Source: a virus. From it: 25,440 bases of DNA. This document shows, piece by piece, positions 16,018 through 22,280 of the stretch. A model generated the notes under the pieces. That model was not told the DNA's origin. It worked only from the letters and a program-made list of their open reading frames with translations, and did not search any database. The translations under genes were made by a program, and so were the position numbers. Where the stretch lies: IMG/VR virus record IMGVR_UViG_3300025759_000633, positions 1-25,440 of that record; one strand, given 5' to 3'. Numbering within the stretch: the stretch's first letter is position 1; every line of letters starts with the position of its first letter.

Positions 16018-17586
16018 TTAATATCCAAATGTAGCATCTGCTACTGGCATAGAGTGTGTTGGAACACCTCTTGGGTCATAGTCAAATAAGCTAAACCGTG
16101 GTCTTGACATTATACCATATCTTAATGCATCATACAAGTGATCTTCTGATAATGTGTCAATATCTTCAGGATTCTTCTTATCAATAGGCAAAGATGGTAA
16201 TTGTGCAGTTATATTAGTGCAGTTATTAAAAAATACCAATCTTGGCTCTTCTGTAAACTCATCTACTTGCAAACGTCTGTGTATCTCGTTTTTACCTGCT
16301 ACACGACTACCTTTACTTCTGTCTGATGGTCTCCATCTACACCCTCTTTGTATCATTTGTTCTGCCAATGAAGGTCCTGTATCTCCACGTTTGTGCCATA
16401 AAGAGCTATCTAATACTCCGTATCTCATGCCACCATCGTTCTCTTCTAGCTCTAATATCATATCTGCCAAATCTGTGGCAAGGACTTTGCTAACATAGAG
16501 CTCTCTGTAGACAATGATTTGTTCAGAAGGTGATACAGCGAACCACAAAACACCAGACTTACTACCATAACCATAATCACATGCTCTAAACTTAACCCAA
16601 TTACTTGGTATAGCAAAAGGCTCAACAACGTGAATATTCCTATCAAACTCAGTAAATGCAGCACCTTCCTTAATATCCCAATCGCCATCAAGTAATTGAC
16701 GTCTTTGTTGTTCAGGTAATGATAATAGCATTGCCTCGTAATCCCCTTGCTCTGCAAGGTAAGGATTGTCTGATAATCGTGCAGGGATAAATCTCCTTTT
16801 AAATAAAGGTTTACCAGCCTTTGCATGTCCTGCTGGGTATCTAAGCACCTCTGTTGTTTCAATATCTGTAGCATCAAACGAGTTTCCATATGGAGCTGGG
16901 TCTATAAACATTTTTTTAACCCAGTGATGACCTCTACCTCCCGGGTTTGTTGTTGCTCTCATAAATATTGGTAAGTCTTTTGCTACTGACCTCAATCTAG
17001 AACGCATATAATTCCATGCGTATGGTGTTGCCCATTGTGTTAATTCATCAAAGCCTATCCAACTAAATGCTAAACCTTGATATCTTAATACGTCATCGTC
17101 TCTATCTAGATAAGACATCCACAACCTTGCACCTGATGGTGCTACCCATTGCATTTTTCTTTCTGACCATTTAATTCCCGGATATATCTTTGGATATAAC
17201 TCTTGAGATTTAAATATCAATTCTCTTAATTCTTCAGTTGTGTGTCTTAACAACAGACCACTAAATGATGGATGACTCATATATCTTAATGGGTCTGCTA
17301 ACATGGCATAACTTTTGCCACCACCAGCACTTCCACCATAAAGCACTTCTCGTTCTCCAGCTGCTAAAAATTCTGTCTGAGGTCCTTCATTTGGTTTAAA
17401 TATAACATTGTGCGTTTGCTCAATGGGTAGTTCTTCTATATCTTCAACCTCTTGGACTTTAGACTCAAGAATAGGCTTTTGCACCTGTTCTTTCTTCTTC
17501 AATTTCTTTCGCCTTGGAGATCGCCGCTTCTGCATACTCTGCCCACTTGCGTAGGCTTCTAGCTTGGTTCTTACGTCTTTGCTCAT
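16018..17586 (-). CDS. terL: Terminase large subunit
   Basis: The 522-aa protein carries the full packaging motor signature. The ATPase has Walker A GGSAGGGKS (84-92), Walker B SWIGFDE (175-181, D180/E181) and a coupling TTNPGG (212-217). The RNase H-like nuclease has acidic residues at ACDYG (D337), GVLDSS (D393) and EDHLYDAL (D482/D486). The basic N-terminal 35 residues (SPRRKKLKKKEQVQK) overlap the upstream 139-aa gene in another frame; M18 (17535) is an alternative start. TerL cuts concatemeric DNA and pumps it through the portal. All key residues are present, so it should be active. It lies directly upstream of the portal. Confidence 0.96.
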   Translation of the reverse strand: MSKDVRTKLEAYASGQSMQKRRSPRRKKLKKKEQVQKPILESKVQEVEDIEELPIEQTHNVIFKPNEGPQTEFLAAGEREVLYGGSAGGGKSYAMLADPLRYMSHPSFSGLLLRHTTEELRELIFKSQELYPKIYPGIKWSERKMQWVAPSGARLWMSYLDRDDDVLRYQGLAFSWIGFDELTQWATPYAWNYMRSRLRSVAKDLPIFMRATTNPGGRGHHWVKKMFIDPAPYGNSFDATDIETTEVLRYPAGHAKAGKPLFKRRFIPARLSDNPYLAEQGDYEAMLLSLPEQQRRQLLDGDWDIKEGAAFTEFDRNIHVVEPFAIPSNWVKFRACDYGYGSKSGVLWFAVSPSEQIIVYRELYVSKVLATDLADMILELEENDGGMRYGVLDSSLWHKRGDTGPSLAEQMIQRGCRWRPSDRSKGSRVAGKNEIHRRLQVDEFTEEPRLVFFNNCTNITAQLPSLPIDKKNPEDIDTLSEDHLYDALRYGIMSRPRFSLFDYDPRGVPTHSMPVADATFGY

Positions 17587-17884
17587 TCTTTAACCTTTTT
17601 CTTAGTCCTACATGAGAAATGTATCTTCCTGTTTGTGTTGTTAGCCAATTAGCTACTTGTCTATAGGAATATTGCTTAACATAATTTCTAGCCATTTCTA
17701 ATTTATCTAGTTCATCTTTTATAGGATTAAGGGTTTCAGGGTCTTGTTCATCTTGGATGTAGCCAAACGGTACTGTTCTAGCTATACGTGGTATTTTAAT
17801 CCACTCATCATCTTTTTTTAAATCTGTTGGTTGGGGTAGTTCCCAAGTTCCTATACTTCTATTATTCATCTTCTGTTTGTACAT
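17465..17884 (-). CDS. Conserved protein with HTH-like helix, between small and large terminase
   Basis: The product is 139 aa (or 134 aa from ATG 17869, which overlaps the small terminase stop by 8 bases and sits after AGAAG). A central segment (ARNYVKQYSYRQVANWLTTQ, then TGRYISHVGLRKRLKNEQRR) has the look of a helix-turn-helix that reads a repeat or DNA end. It is followed by a basic, then acidic amphipathic helix (WAEYAEAAISKAKEIEEERT). The last 122 bases overlap the large terminase start in another frame. Position suggests a packaging role, for example a second DNA-recognition subunit, but it could be a regulator. Existence is well supported; function is inferred. Confidence 0.75.
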   Translation of the reverse strand: MYKQKMNNRSIGTWELPQPTDLKKDDEWIKIPRIARTVPFGYIQDEQDPETLNPIKDELDKLEMARNYVKQYSYRQVANWLTTQTGRYISHVGLRKRLKNEQRRKNQARSLRKWAEYAEAAISKAKEIEEERTGAKAYS

Positions 17885-18236
17885 TTTTCATAGGCATAAG
17901 CATAACACCACCTGTAGATTCTACTTGCATCTTCTCTGTCTTCACTAGACCTGTTCTGTCAAGTAATTCTTTTGCTGCTGTCATCTTGTCTCTGATTCCT
18001 AGCTCTGTAGGATCATTAATACCACTAACCATTGCGACTGCTGCTTTAGGTGCGTTACGTGCCATAAACATTTGAGTAGCCTCTAGAACCTCCTCTTTTA
18101 TGCCTCTGACGATGTCAGACGTAGAACTGGTAGGTGCATAGCCTGCAAGTAGTTTCGCCTGTGTAACATCCCCATTTGCCTCATCAAAGAGTACATCTAA
18201 AAATTTACGTTGCTTTTCTGTTAGTTCTTTTGCCAT
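17862..18236 (-). CDS. terS: Terminase small subunit
   Basis: The 124-aa product begins MAKELTEKQRKFLDVLFDEA with VTQAKLLAGYAPTSSTSDIV, the N-terminal helix-turn-helix of phage small terminases (the TEKQ..F...L....GD...A....GY pattern). It then has a helical oligomerisation region (MFMARNAPKAAVAMVSGIND, IRDKMTAAKELLDRTGL) and a short linker to a tail of about 20 residues that would bind the large subunit. ATG 18236 overlaps the upstream stop (TAATG). Small terminase recognises packaging sites and regulates the motor; recognised sites are not visible here. The pattern and the adjacent large terminase make the call strong. Confidence 0.9.
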   Translation of the reverse strand: MAKELTEKQRKFLDVLFDEANGDVTQAKLLAGYAPTSSTSDIVRGIKEEVLEATQMFMARNAPKAAVAMVSGINDPTELGIRDKMTAAKELLDRTGLVKTEKMQVESTGGVMLMPMKNVQTEDE

Positions 18237-18421
18237 TATACTTTCTTCTTTGGTTTTTTCTTTTTCTTAACAGGTATTACACCTACTTTAACTTTTGTAA
18301 TACTTGCTACAGTTACAGGTTTTTTCTTTTTCTTTTTTACAAAATTAGTGATTTGGCTTTTTTTAAGCTTTGGATACATCTTAGCTATAGCCTCAATCAT
18401 TTTATTATCAGATGCTGACAT
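18236..18421 (-). CDS. Small Lys-rich protein between endolysin and terminase
   Basis: The product is 61 aa with runs of Lys (VKKKKKKP; PVKKKKKPKKKV) after a short helical N-terminus (NKMIEAIAKMYPKLKKSQIT). Start and stop overlap both neighbours by one base (TAATG at 18421 and 18236), which supports real translation. No domain is visible. The basic C-terminus suggests nucleic-acid or membrane-phosphate contact. Function unknown. Confidence 0.68.
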   Translation of the reverse strand: MSASDNKMIEAIAKMYPKLKKSQITNFVKKKKKKPVTVASITKVKVGVIPVKKKKKPKKKV

Positions 18422-18876
18422 TATACTGGTACTCCTAATGCTTGTATGCGAGATATCAATCTCTCTGCTCTCGCAGTTGTTTGATTATACCATCTGCTGT
18501 CTTTCATTTCATCTGCTGCAAGTTCCCAATCTTGTTCTTTAACTGCCGCAATAAATTTCTTAAATTTAGATAGCCTTGGTCTTCCTAATTGAAAACACAT
18601 ATTTGCAATTACTAGTTGTGCTTCTTCAGGCAAAGAATCAAACTCTTCAAAAATAATTTTACAATCACTTATTGTAACGTCTATATCTTTTTCAAACCAA
18701 TCATTAACTTGTTCATTTGGTACAGGATATCCTATAGGTTTACCATAGTAATCTACATCCCATTCTGTAATAAGATGCCCAATACCCCCGGTTAAATGAT
18801 TTTCTGAGCAAAGATATAATTCATATTTAATCCCCTCATCATTTGCTAATTCATCTTGCAGTTTTATTAAATTCAT
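18421..18876 (-). CDS. Endolysin, GH24 (T4-type) lysozyme
   Basis: The 151-aa product has the GH24 signature ELANDEGIKYELYLCSENHL with TGGIGHLI. Aligned on T4 lysozyme, Glu14 matches the catalytic E11 and Thr29 matches T26, with the same 15-residue spacing. Cys23 lies at the position of D20; E-(8)-D/C-(5)-T is the family pattern, and a Cys there is known in other phage endolysins. It has no signal peptide, SAR segment or binding domain. The C-terminal part (QLVIANMCFQLGRPRLSKFK, then MKDSRWYNQTTARAERLISR) is the usual helical lobe. It hydrolyses peptidoglycan at lysis, released by the nearby holin candidate. GGGAGAC before ATG 18876 supports the start. Confidence 0.92.
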   Translation of the reverse strand: MNLIKLQDELANDEGIKYELYLCSENHLTGGIGHLITEWDVDYYGKPIGYPVPNEQVNDWFEKDIDVTISDCKIIFEEFDSLPEEAQLVIANMCFQLGRPRLSKFKKFIAAVKEQDWELAADEMKDSRWYNQTTARAERLISRIQALGVPV

Positions 18877-18885
18877 TTGTCTCCC

Positions 18886-18981
18886 TTACATGCATAAATC
18901 TTGATACTTAGTTGTGTGTAGTCTGTGTTTAGATAAGTCTCTATTAGGACTAGTAAATAGCCATTTAAAAAAGTTTAACAT
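18886..18981 (-). CDS. Tiny 31-aa ORF between holin and endolysin
   Basis: ATG 18981 overlaps the holin stop (TAATG) and the frame closes at 18886, giving MLNFFKWLFTSPNRDLSKHR followed by 11 residues to a final Met. The N-terminal NFFKWLF is aromatic and hydrophobic, the rest polar and basic. The TAATG junction and its position inside the lysis cassette suggest a real small lysis-related or accessory protein. It is short enough for chance to remain possible. Confidence 0.5.
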   Translation of the reverse strand: MLNFFKWLFTSPNRDLSKHRLHTTKYQDLCM

Positions 18982-19373
18982 TACTTTTTCCTTAACATCT
19001 TTGCAGCTTGACCCACACCTTTAATTCCAAAAGATGCAGATATGGCTATATACAATAGGTACTGATACCAATCAGGCAAAGTTGCTAGTACCTCAAAACC
19101 ACTTTGCACATATTCTCTCATACCCGGAATGAAGACTAGTATCGCAGGAGCTAGTAGGACTACTAACGCAAACTCGTCTTTCCAAGAATCCACTGTTGCA
19201 TCTGCCATCTTACCTTCCCATGCAACCTCGCCTGCTGCAACTTTCTCTGCAACAGTAGCACGAGCTTTAGCCTCTGCAACTTTAGCCTCGCCATCTGCTT
19301 TTGTTTTGGCAACTTTGTTTTCAAACCATGCACCTGCTAAATTAGCTATAGGTCCTATAAGTGCTTGTATCAT
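18981..19373 (-). CDS. Holin-like membrane protein (3TM/GTA-holin type)
   Basis: The 130-aa product has an N-terminal IGPIANLAGAWFENKVAKTK, an Ala/Lys/Glu helix (residues 24-60), then WKDEFALVVLLAPAILVFIP (TM, about 66-83), a loop, DWYQYLLYIAISASFGIKGV (TM, about 102-120) and a basic C-terminal tail. This order matches the small 3TM-family holins found in gene transfer agents and marine phages. It sits two small genes upstream of the endolysin, as expected for a lysis cassette. The first N-terminal helix may insert as a third segment. Functional evidence is lacking, but the pattern and context agree. Confidence 0.82.
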   Translation of the reverse strand: MIQALIGPIANLAGAWFENKVAKTKADGEAKVAEAKARATVAEKVAAGEVAWEGKMADATVDSWKDEFALVVLLAPAILVFIPGMREYVQSGFEVLATLPDWYQYLLYIAISASFGIKGVGQAAKMLRKK

Positions 19374-19382
19374 TATAACCTC

Positions 19383-19544
19383 TTATTTCCTTCTTTTTTT
19401 TGTCTTTGCCTTAAACATATCACGTGTTTCGTCATAAGATAATTGCCAATCTTTAGAAAAGGCTTTGCTATTGCTAGATATATGTTTTCTTTTCTCATCT
19501 AATTCTTTCCTTTTCTTATCTAAATCTAGCCGTTTTTCTTGCAA
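19383..19544 (-). CDS. Small basic coiled-coil protein, start uncertain
   Basis: The frame is open from 19703, but most of that overlaps the 81-aa gene. A TTG at 19544, near the end of that gene, would give about 53 aa: a coiled-coil KRLDLDKKRKELDEKRKH followed by WQLSYDETRDMFKAKT and a Lys/Arg tail. No ATG is available in this part of the frame and there is no strong ribosome site, so initiation is by coupling or the gene is not real. The downstream half does not overlap other genes, and its charged helix looks protein-like. The neighbouring holin gene starts 9 bases after its stop. Function unknown. Confidence 0.5.
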   Translation of the reverse strand: MQEKRLDLDKKRKELDEKRKHISSNSKAFSKDWQLSYDETRDMFKAKTKKRRK

Positions 19545-19761
19545 TCTTTTTGGGCTGTTTAGATACCTGTCTACCTGCTCTAGTTGCTTTGCGTTTAGCA
19601 GCCGTAGAGGCGGCGTATTCTTGGGGAGATAAAGCTTTAATTGCCGCTTCAGGTAAATAACGCTCACCGGTAGCTTTTGACCCTTGTGTACTAGGTTTAC
19701 CACTTTTGGTTCTCCATTTTTGTTTTGTCCATTTTGCTAGTGATCTTTGTGGTGCTCTCAT
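19516..19761 (-). CDS. Small basic conserved phage protein (MRAPQRSLAKW type)
   Basis: The 81-aa product, MRAPQRSLAKWTKQKWRTKS then GERYLPEAAIKALSPQEYAA, is a sequence type I recall from phages of marine bacteria. It is very basic (about one third K/R) with a T/S-rich centre and a tail of KQPKKIARKTARFR. It overlaps the DUF1289-type gene by 65 bases upstream and the coiled-coil candidate downstream. Basicity suggests interaction with DNA or RNA. It shows no catalytic motif, and I assign no function. Confidence 0.75.
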   Translation of the reverse strand: MRAPQRSLAKWTKQKWRTKSGKPSTQGSKATGERYLPEAAIKALSPQEYAASTAAKRKATRAGRQVSKQPKKIARKTARFR

Positions 19762-19861
19762 ATGCTTCCTTAATTTCTTCTATGGTTCTGTCACATCCTA
19801 TACAAATATTATCTTTTAATGTACATACACCTATGCAAGGTGTTAAAATCTTCCTACCCAT
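19697..19861 (-). CDS. DUF1289-type Cys protein (54 aa)
   Basis: From ATG 19861 the frame reads MGRKILTPCIGVCTLKDNIC, then IGCDRTIEEIKEAYEST and a Lys-rich tail to a TAA at 19697. The C-x3-C-x6-C-x2-C pattern (C9, C13, C20, C23) followed by an RT-x-EEI helix is the DUF1289 signature (SPCIGVC...CxGCxRTxxEI). The Cys quartet probably binds a metal; the family's role is not established. It overlaps the coiled-coil/TM gene by 19 bases and the 81-aa gene by 65 bases. The signature region itself lies mostly outside those overlaps, so it is under its own selection. It is easily missed by length cut-offs. Confidence 0.85.
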   Translation of the reverse strand: MGRKILTPCIGVCTLKDNICIGCDRTIEEIKEAYESTTKITSKMDKTKMENQKW

Positions 19862-20286
19862 TTACCTATAAACCAAGCCATTAATCCTGCAAAAAATAAT
19901 ACAACTACAACAGCTATTCCATAACCAAGATATTCCATCAATTCTTCTTTACGCTTTTGCTCCATCTTTTCTTGATAGCGTCTTGACTTTCTAGCCTCTG
20001 CTTGGAATCTTTGCCAATCTTGCCAAAGACCCGGTCTGCCTAGATATATCATCATCTGCTTGAGTTCTTCTTCTTTTTCTCTTATCTGCTCAAGAGCCAT
20101 GAACTCTTCTAAGTCTCCACCTCCCACACCTTTAGCTTTTTTCTTTTTAAGGTTTTTCTCTATGGCTTCTTTAGAAAAAACAAAATCAGATATTTGTTTA
20201 GCACAACCTGTAAGCTCTTTTCCATTTGAGACGAAACTTTTTATTATTCCAAAAGCTGCATTTGCTGCGGCAAGTTCTGCTAACAT
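19843..20286 (-). CDS. Coiled-coil protein with C-terminal transmembrane helix
   Basis: The 147-aa product has an N-terminal helix (ELAAANAAFGIIKSFVSNGK), a basic linker (LKKKKAKGVGGGDLEEF), and a long charged coiled coil containing MMIYLGRPGLWQDWQRFQAE and ARKSRRYQEKMEQKRKEEL. It ends in one TM helix, YGIAVVVVLFFAGLMAWFIG (residues 122-141), and a short basic tail. Position next to the holin and endolysin makes a spanin-like, antiholin or membrane-anchoring role possible. I recall similar proteins in marine phages without assigned function. TAATG couples it to the 60-aa gene. Topology is probably N-in, with the C-terminus crossing the inner membrane. Confidence 0.8.
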   Translation of the reverse strand: MLAELAAANAAFGIIKSFVSNGKELTGCAKQISDFVFSKEAIEKNLKKKKAKGVGGGDLEEFMALEQIREKEEELKQMMIYLGRPGLWQDWQRFQAEARKSRRYQEKMEQKRKEELMEYLGYGIAVVVVLFFAGLMAWFIGKWVGRF

Positions 20287-20468
20287 TATCTTTTCCTTAT
20301 GGGTTTACAATATGCAGTTATTTGTAAGTTAGGTCCTTCCTCTTGTGGTATTGAAGGTTGCTTGTTTAACCTCTCTGCAAAATACAAGCATCTGTCTACG
20401 TCTTCAAAGGTTTGTGTTTGGTCTATTACTCTTAATCCCATCATAAACACAAGCACAAACTCAATCAT
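20286..20468 (-). CDS. Small hydrophobic-start protein, two-Cys type (60 aa)
   Basis: The product begins IEFVLVFMMGLRVIDQTQTF, a short hydrophobic stretch that could act as a signal or membrane anchor. It continues DVDRCLYFAERLNKQPS with a second Cys near the end (ITAYCKPIRKR). The layout (hydrophobic start, then C-x(3)-A helix, then a C-terminal Cys) resembles the 101-aa product at 23529-23834, so the two may be distant paralogues. The start overlaps the Cys-rich mini-gene (ATGA), and the stop overlaps the next start. Periplasmic or membrane location is possible; function unknown. Confidence 0.72.
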   Translation of the reverse strand: MIEFVLVFMMGLRVIDQTQTFEDVDRCLYFAERLNKQPSIPQEEGPNLQITAYCKPIRKR

Positions 20469-20584
20469 ACAGGTGCTCCTAACACCTCGTCTTCTTGTTC
20501 ATCGTGGCAGTCACAGTTGCAATCTTCACAGTCACAGTCGTAACATTCACAAGTATCACATCTTTTTTTATTTTCTTTTGTCAT
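20465..20584 (-). CDS. Cys-rich, metallothionein-like mini-protein (39 aa)
   Basis: ATG 20584 gives 39 residues to a TGA at 20465. After a basic start (TKENKKR), residues 9-26 carry eight Cys in the array CxxCxCxxCxCxxCxCxC, then His27 and an acidic tail (DEQEDEVLGAPV). The density and spacing are like metal-thiolate peptides, so binding of zinc, iron or copper is a reasonable inference. It overlaps the upstream gene by 17 bases and the downstream gene by ATGA, so it fits the operon's coupling pattern. It is below usual gene-finder limits. A chance Cys-rich frame is unlikely given both junctions, but no homologue is known to me. Confidence 0.75.
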   Translation of the reverse strand: MTKENKKRCDTCECYDCDCEDCNCDCHDEQEDEVLGAPV

Positions 20585-20864
20585 GTTGTCTCTTTAATTG
20601 TTCTTTAGCTTTTTTAAATATACTAACAACTTCAGTCTTGCCCATTACTTTAGCTCGTTGTTCAGCGACTGTAAGTATCTGTATCTTTCTCGCATAAGGC
20701 TTATTGATTTTTTTAACTTTTGCAACGGTTGCTCTTGCATCTGTTGGGGTCGCAAACTTGATGCTAACTGTGTCTTTAGGGTTTTCATCTGTGTATAAGC
20801 GTCTGCCTGAACCTTTTGGTTTTTTTCCTGTACCAACTTTAGGATCTTTCTTCTTCTTTGCCAT
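20568..20864 (-). CDS. Small basic conserved phage protein (GTGKKPKGSGRRLYTDENP type)
   Basis: The 98-aa product begins MAKKKKDPKVGTGKKPKGSG and RRLYTDENPKDTVSIKFATP, a sequence I recall from many cyanophage and marine phage genomes without a function. The middle has a folded-looking segment (DARATVAKVKKINKPYARKI, QILTVAEQRAKVMGKTE), and the tail is Lys/Arg-rich. ATG 20864 overlaps the upstream stop by one base. It is probably a small nucleic-acid-binding or head-associated protein; this is inference from charge only. Confidence 0.82.
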   Translation of the reverse strand: MAKKKKDPKVGTGKKPKGSGRRLYTDENPKDTVSIKFATPTDARATVAKVKKINKPYARKIQILTVAEQRAKVMGKTEVVSIFKKAKEQLKRQHDKRK

Positions 20865-21190
20865 TAGCCTCTATATCCACCACCTGCTTTTTTATAAGCT
20901 GCGGCTAACATCTGAGCTTTTCTAGCTGACCATTGTCCGGGAGCACCACCTTTGCCACCTGCTTTGATACGGTTAAATAATCTTTTACGCATTTCAGGCT
21001 TTGTATAATTACCAGCTTCATTAACTCTGCTTTTAGATTTCTTTTTTGTTGTTTTTTTCTTTTTCTTGACAGAGCCACCTTTTTTTAATTCAATAGCTGA
21101 CAAAGTTTTTGCTTGTCCTGCATGAGCTTTACTAGCTTTTTTTAGCTTACTTGCTACTTTTTTTATTGTCTTTTTTGCTTCCTCTGCCAC
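20864..21190 (-). CDS. Small basic conserved phage protein (GQWSARKAQ type)
   Basis: The start is taken as GTG 21190, which has GAGG 7 bases upstream and gives 108 aa beginning with a Met-read Val, then AEEAKKTIKK; ATG 21202 is the alternative. The C-terminal half, NYTKPEMRKRLFNRIKAGGK with GGAPGQWSARKAQMLAAAYK, is a conserved basic helical domain that I recall from cyanophage and algal-virus genomes as a domain of unknown function. The linker carries KKKKKTTKKKSKSR. It overlaps the 233-aa gene by about 44 bases. Probable DNA- or RNA-contacting protein; no catalytic residues are evident. Confidence 0.78.
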   Translation of the reverse strand: MAEEAKKTIKKVASKLKKASKAHAGQAKTLSAIELKKGGSVKKKKKTTKKKSKSRVNEAGNYTKPEMRKRLFNRIKAGGKGGAPGQWSARKAQMLAAAYKKAGGGYRG

Positions 21191-21848
21191 TGTTATCCTC
21201 ATATAAATTATTAAACGTAGTATATGGATCTAAATAAGATTCGTGTGCCTCTGCTGAGTGTGTCCATTGAGATGGCATAAAATCAGGAGCACCTTCTCCT
21301 GTAACCCACAATGCAGGACTTGTTGCTCTAACTCTGTTGTTAGGTAAAGCTACAATATTGCCTGTCCATTTACCTGCATCCAACAAATATAAAACATGTG
21401 ATTGTTTATGTTGTGCTGGATCATCTGCTATGTCACTATCTGTGTAGTCTACAGTAAACATGTATTTAGCTGTATAAAACTCATTAGCTATTTTGCAAAT
21501 CCACGGAGAAGAACTAACTCTATCCATGACAATTACACTATGATGTCTTGACTCACAATCCCAAGGTTGACACAAATGATCTTCCATTGGTTCTGCCCAT
21601 TCATCTACAGGTATATCTGCTACAAGTGCTTGTATAGGCATTCTTGCCCACATCGCACCACCATGTACATTTTCTTTTTCATCACAGCCTGTGAACACAA
21701 CTTGAAAGCTTAGTGATCTATCAGGTATAGTATTAACTGCAAAAGCTAATGCGTGAAGGTATTCACCATGATAATCCATATGATTACAAGTGAACTCTTT
21801 ACGTACCCAACATTTAAAATGTGGCACGTTACTTATAAGATAAGACAT
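21147..21848 (-). CDS. Conserved 233-aa phage protein of unknown function
   Basis: The product is a full-length globular protein with a distinctive sequence: PHFKCWVRKEFTCNHMDYHG, EYLHALAFAVNTIPDRSLSF, VHGGAMWARMPIQALVADIP, CQPWDCESRHHSVIVMDRVS and GKWTGNIVALPNNRVRATSP. It is rich in H, C, W and D, so metal binding is possible, but I see no known enzyme motif. I recall related proteins in marine podovirus-like phages without a function. The last 20 residues are a basic, disordered tail overlapping the next gene. ATG 21848 overlaps the 42-aa gene stop (TAATG), which supports the start. Confidence 0.85.
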   Translation of the reverse strand: MSYLISNVPHFKCWVRKEFTCNHMDYHGEYLHALAFAVNTIPDRSLSFQVVFTGCDEKENVHGGAMWARMPIQALVADIPVDEWAEPMEDHLCQPWDCESRHHSVIVMDRVSSSPWICKIANEFYTAKYMFTVDYTDSDIADDPAQHKQSHVLYLLDAGKWTGNIVALPNNRVRATSPALWVTGEGAPDFMPSQWTHSAEAHESYLDPYTTFNNLYEDNSGRGSKKDNKKSSK

Positions 21849-21976
21849 TATCTACGTCTAGCAGCTCCACCACGTGAGTACATCTTGCTTTTCTTAGCGG
21901 CACCACCTCTAGACATATACTTAGTTTTTTTCATGCCGCCTTTGGACATATACTTAGTTTTCTTTTTCATTGCCAT
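21848..21976 (-). CDS. 42-aa basic repeat protein (KTKYMSKGG repeats)
   Basis: ATG 21976 has AAGGAG 8 bases upstream and the frame closes with TAA at 21848, overlapping the next start (TAATG). The product is three copies of an 11-residue unit: KKTKYMSKGGM, KKTKYMSRGGA, then KKSKMYSRGGA, with an RRR tail. At DNA level a 17-base direct repeat (21912-21928 and 21945-21961) lies exactly 33 bases apart, i.e. 11 codons. The motif MYSxGG also appears in the 98-aa product at 23009-23305. It is too short for most gene finders. Function unknown; positive charge suggests DNA or capsid contact. Confidence 0.82.
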   Translation of the reverse strand: MAMKKKTKYMSKGGMKKTKYMSRGGAAKKSKMYSRGGAARRR

Positions 21977-21988
21977 TTATGTATCTCC

Positions 21989-22276
21989 TTATGCATACGG
22001 ATTTCTTTTCTTAGCAGTTCTAGTACGTGCAAAGGATCTATTCTTAGATTTTTTTTGCACAGTTAGATTGCTAGGTCTATTATCATTAGGATTGCCATTT
22101 TTATGTGCAACATCTTTACCGTCACCCTTTTTAACAATCCCTTTTTTCTTGGCAATATTCCGAGCAGCATTACGTTTGTCTCTACGTTTTATCTGCTCTT
22201 TTTTACCATGATAATTGTCATACTCCTTACGGTAATTCCGTTTGGTTTTCTTTTTCTTTTTTTCAGTCGAGCTCAT
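21989..22276 (-). CDS. Basic HNH-like mini-protein (95 aa)
   Basis: After a Lys-rich start, the product reads YRKEYDNYHGKKEQIKRRDK, RNAARNIAKKKGIVKKGDGK, DVAHKNGNPNDNRPSNL and then a basic tail. The D-V-x-H-x-N-G-x3-D-N-R-x2-N-L pattern (H58, N60, D65, N66, N70) resembles the core of HNH_3-type nucleases, but only one His replaces the usual HH and the flanking Cys/His are missing. It may be a reduced DNA-binding derivative or an active nicking protein with a divergent site. It is closely linked to neighbouring basic genes. I recall related phage proteins; activity is unproven. Confidence 0.78.
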   Translation of the reverse strand: MSSTEKKKKKTKRNYRKEYDNYHGKKEQIKRRDKRNAARNIAKKKGIVKKGDGKDVAHKNGNPNDNRPSNLTVQKKSKNRSFARTRTAKKRNPYA

Positions 22277-22280
22277 TAAA

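Noticed and set aside
16458-16889. 143-codon frame inside large terminase
   Set aside because: Same strand but another frame within conserved nuclease-domain codons; no ribosome site.
21753-22211. 152-codon plus-strand frame with hydrophobic segments
   Set aside because: The apparent TM segments are antisense Lys codons read as Phe/Leu; several well-supported minus-strand genes cover it.
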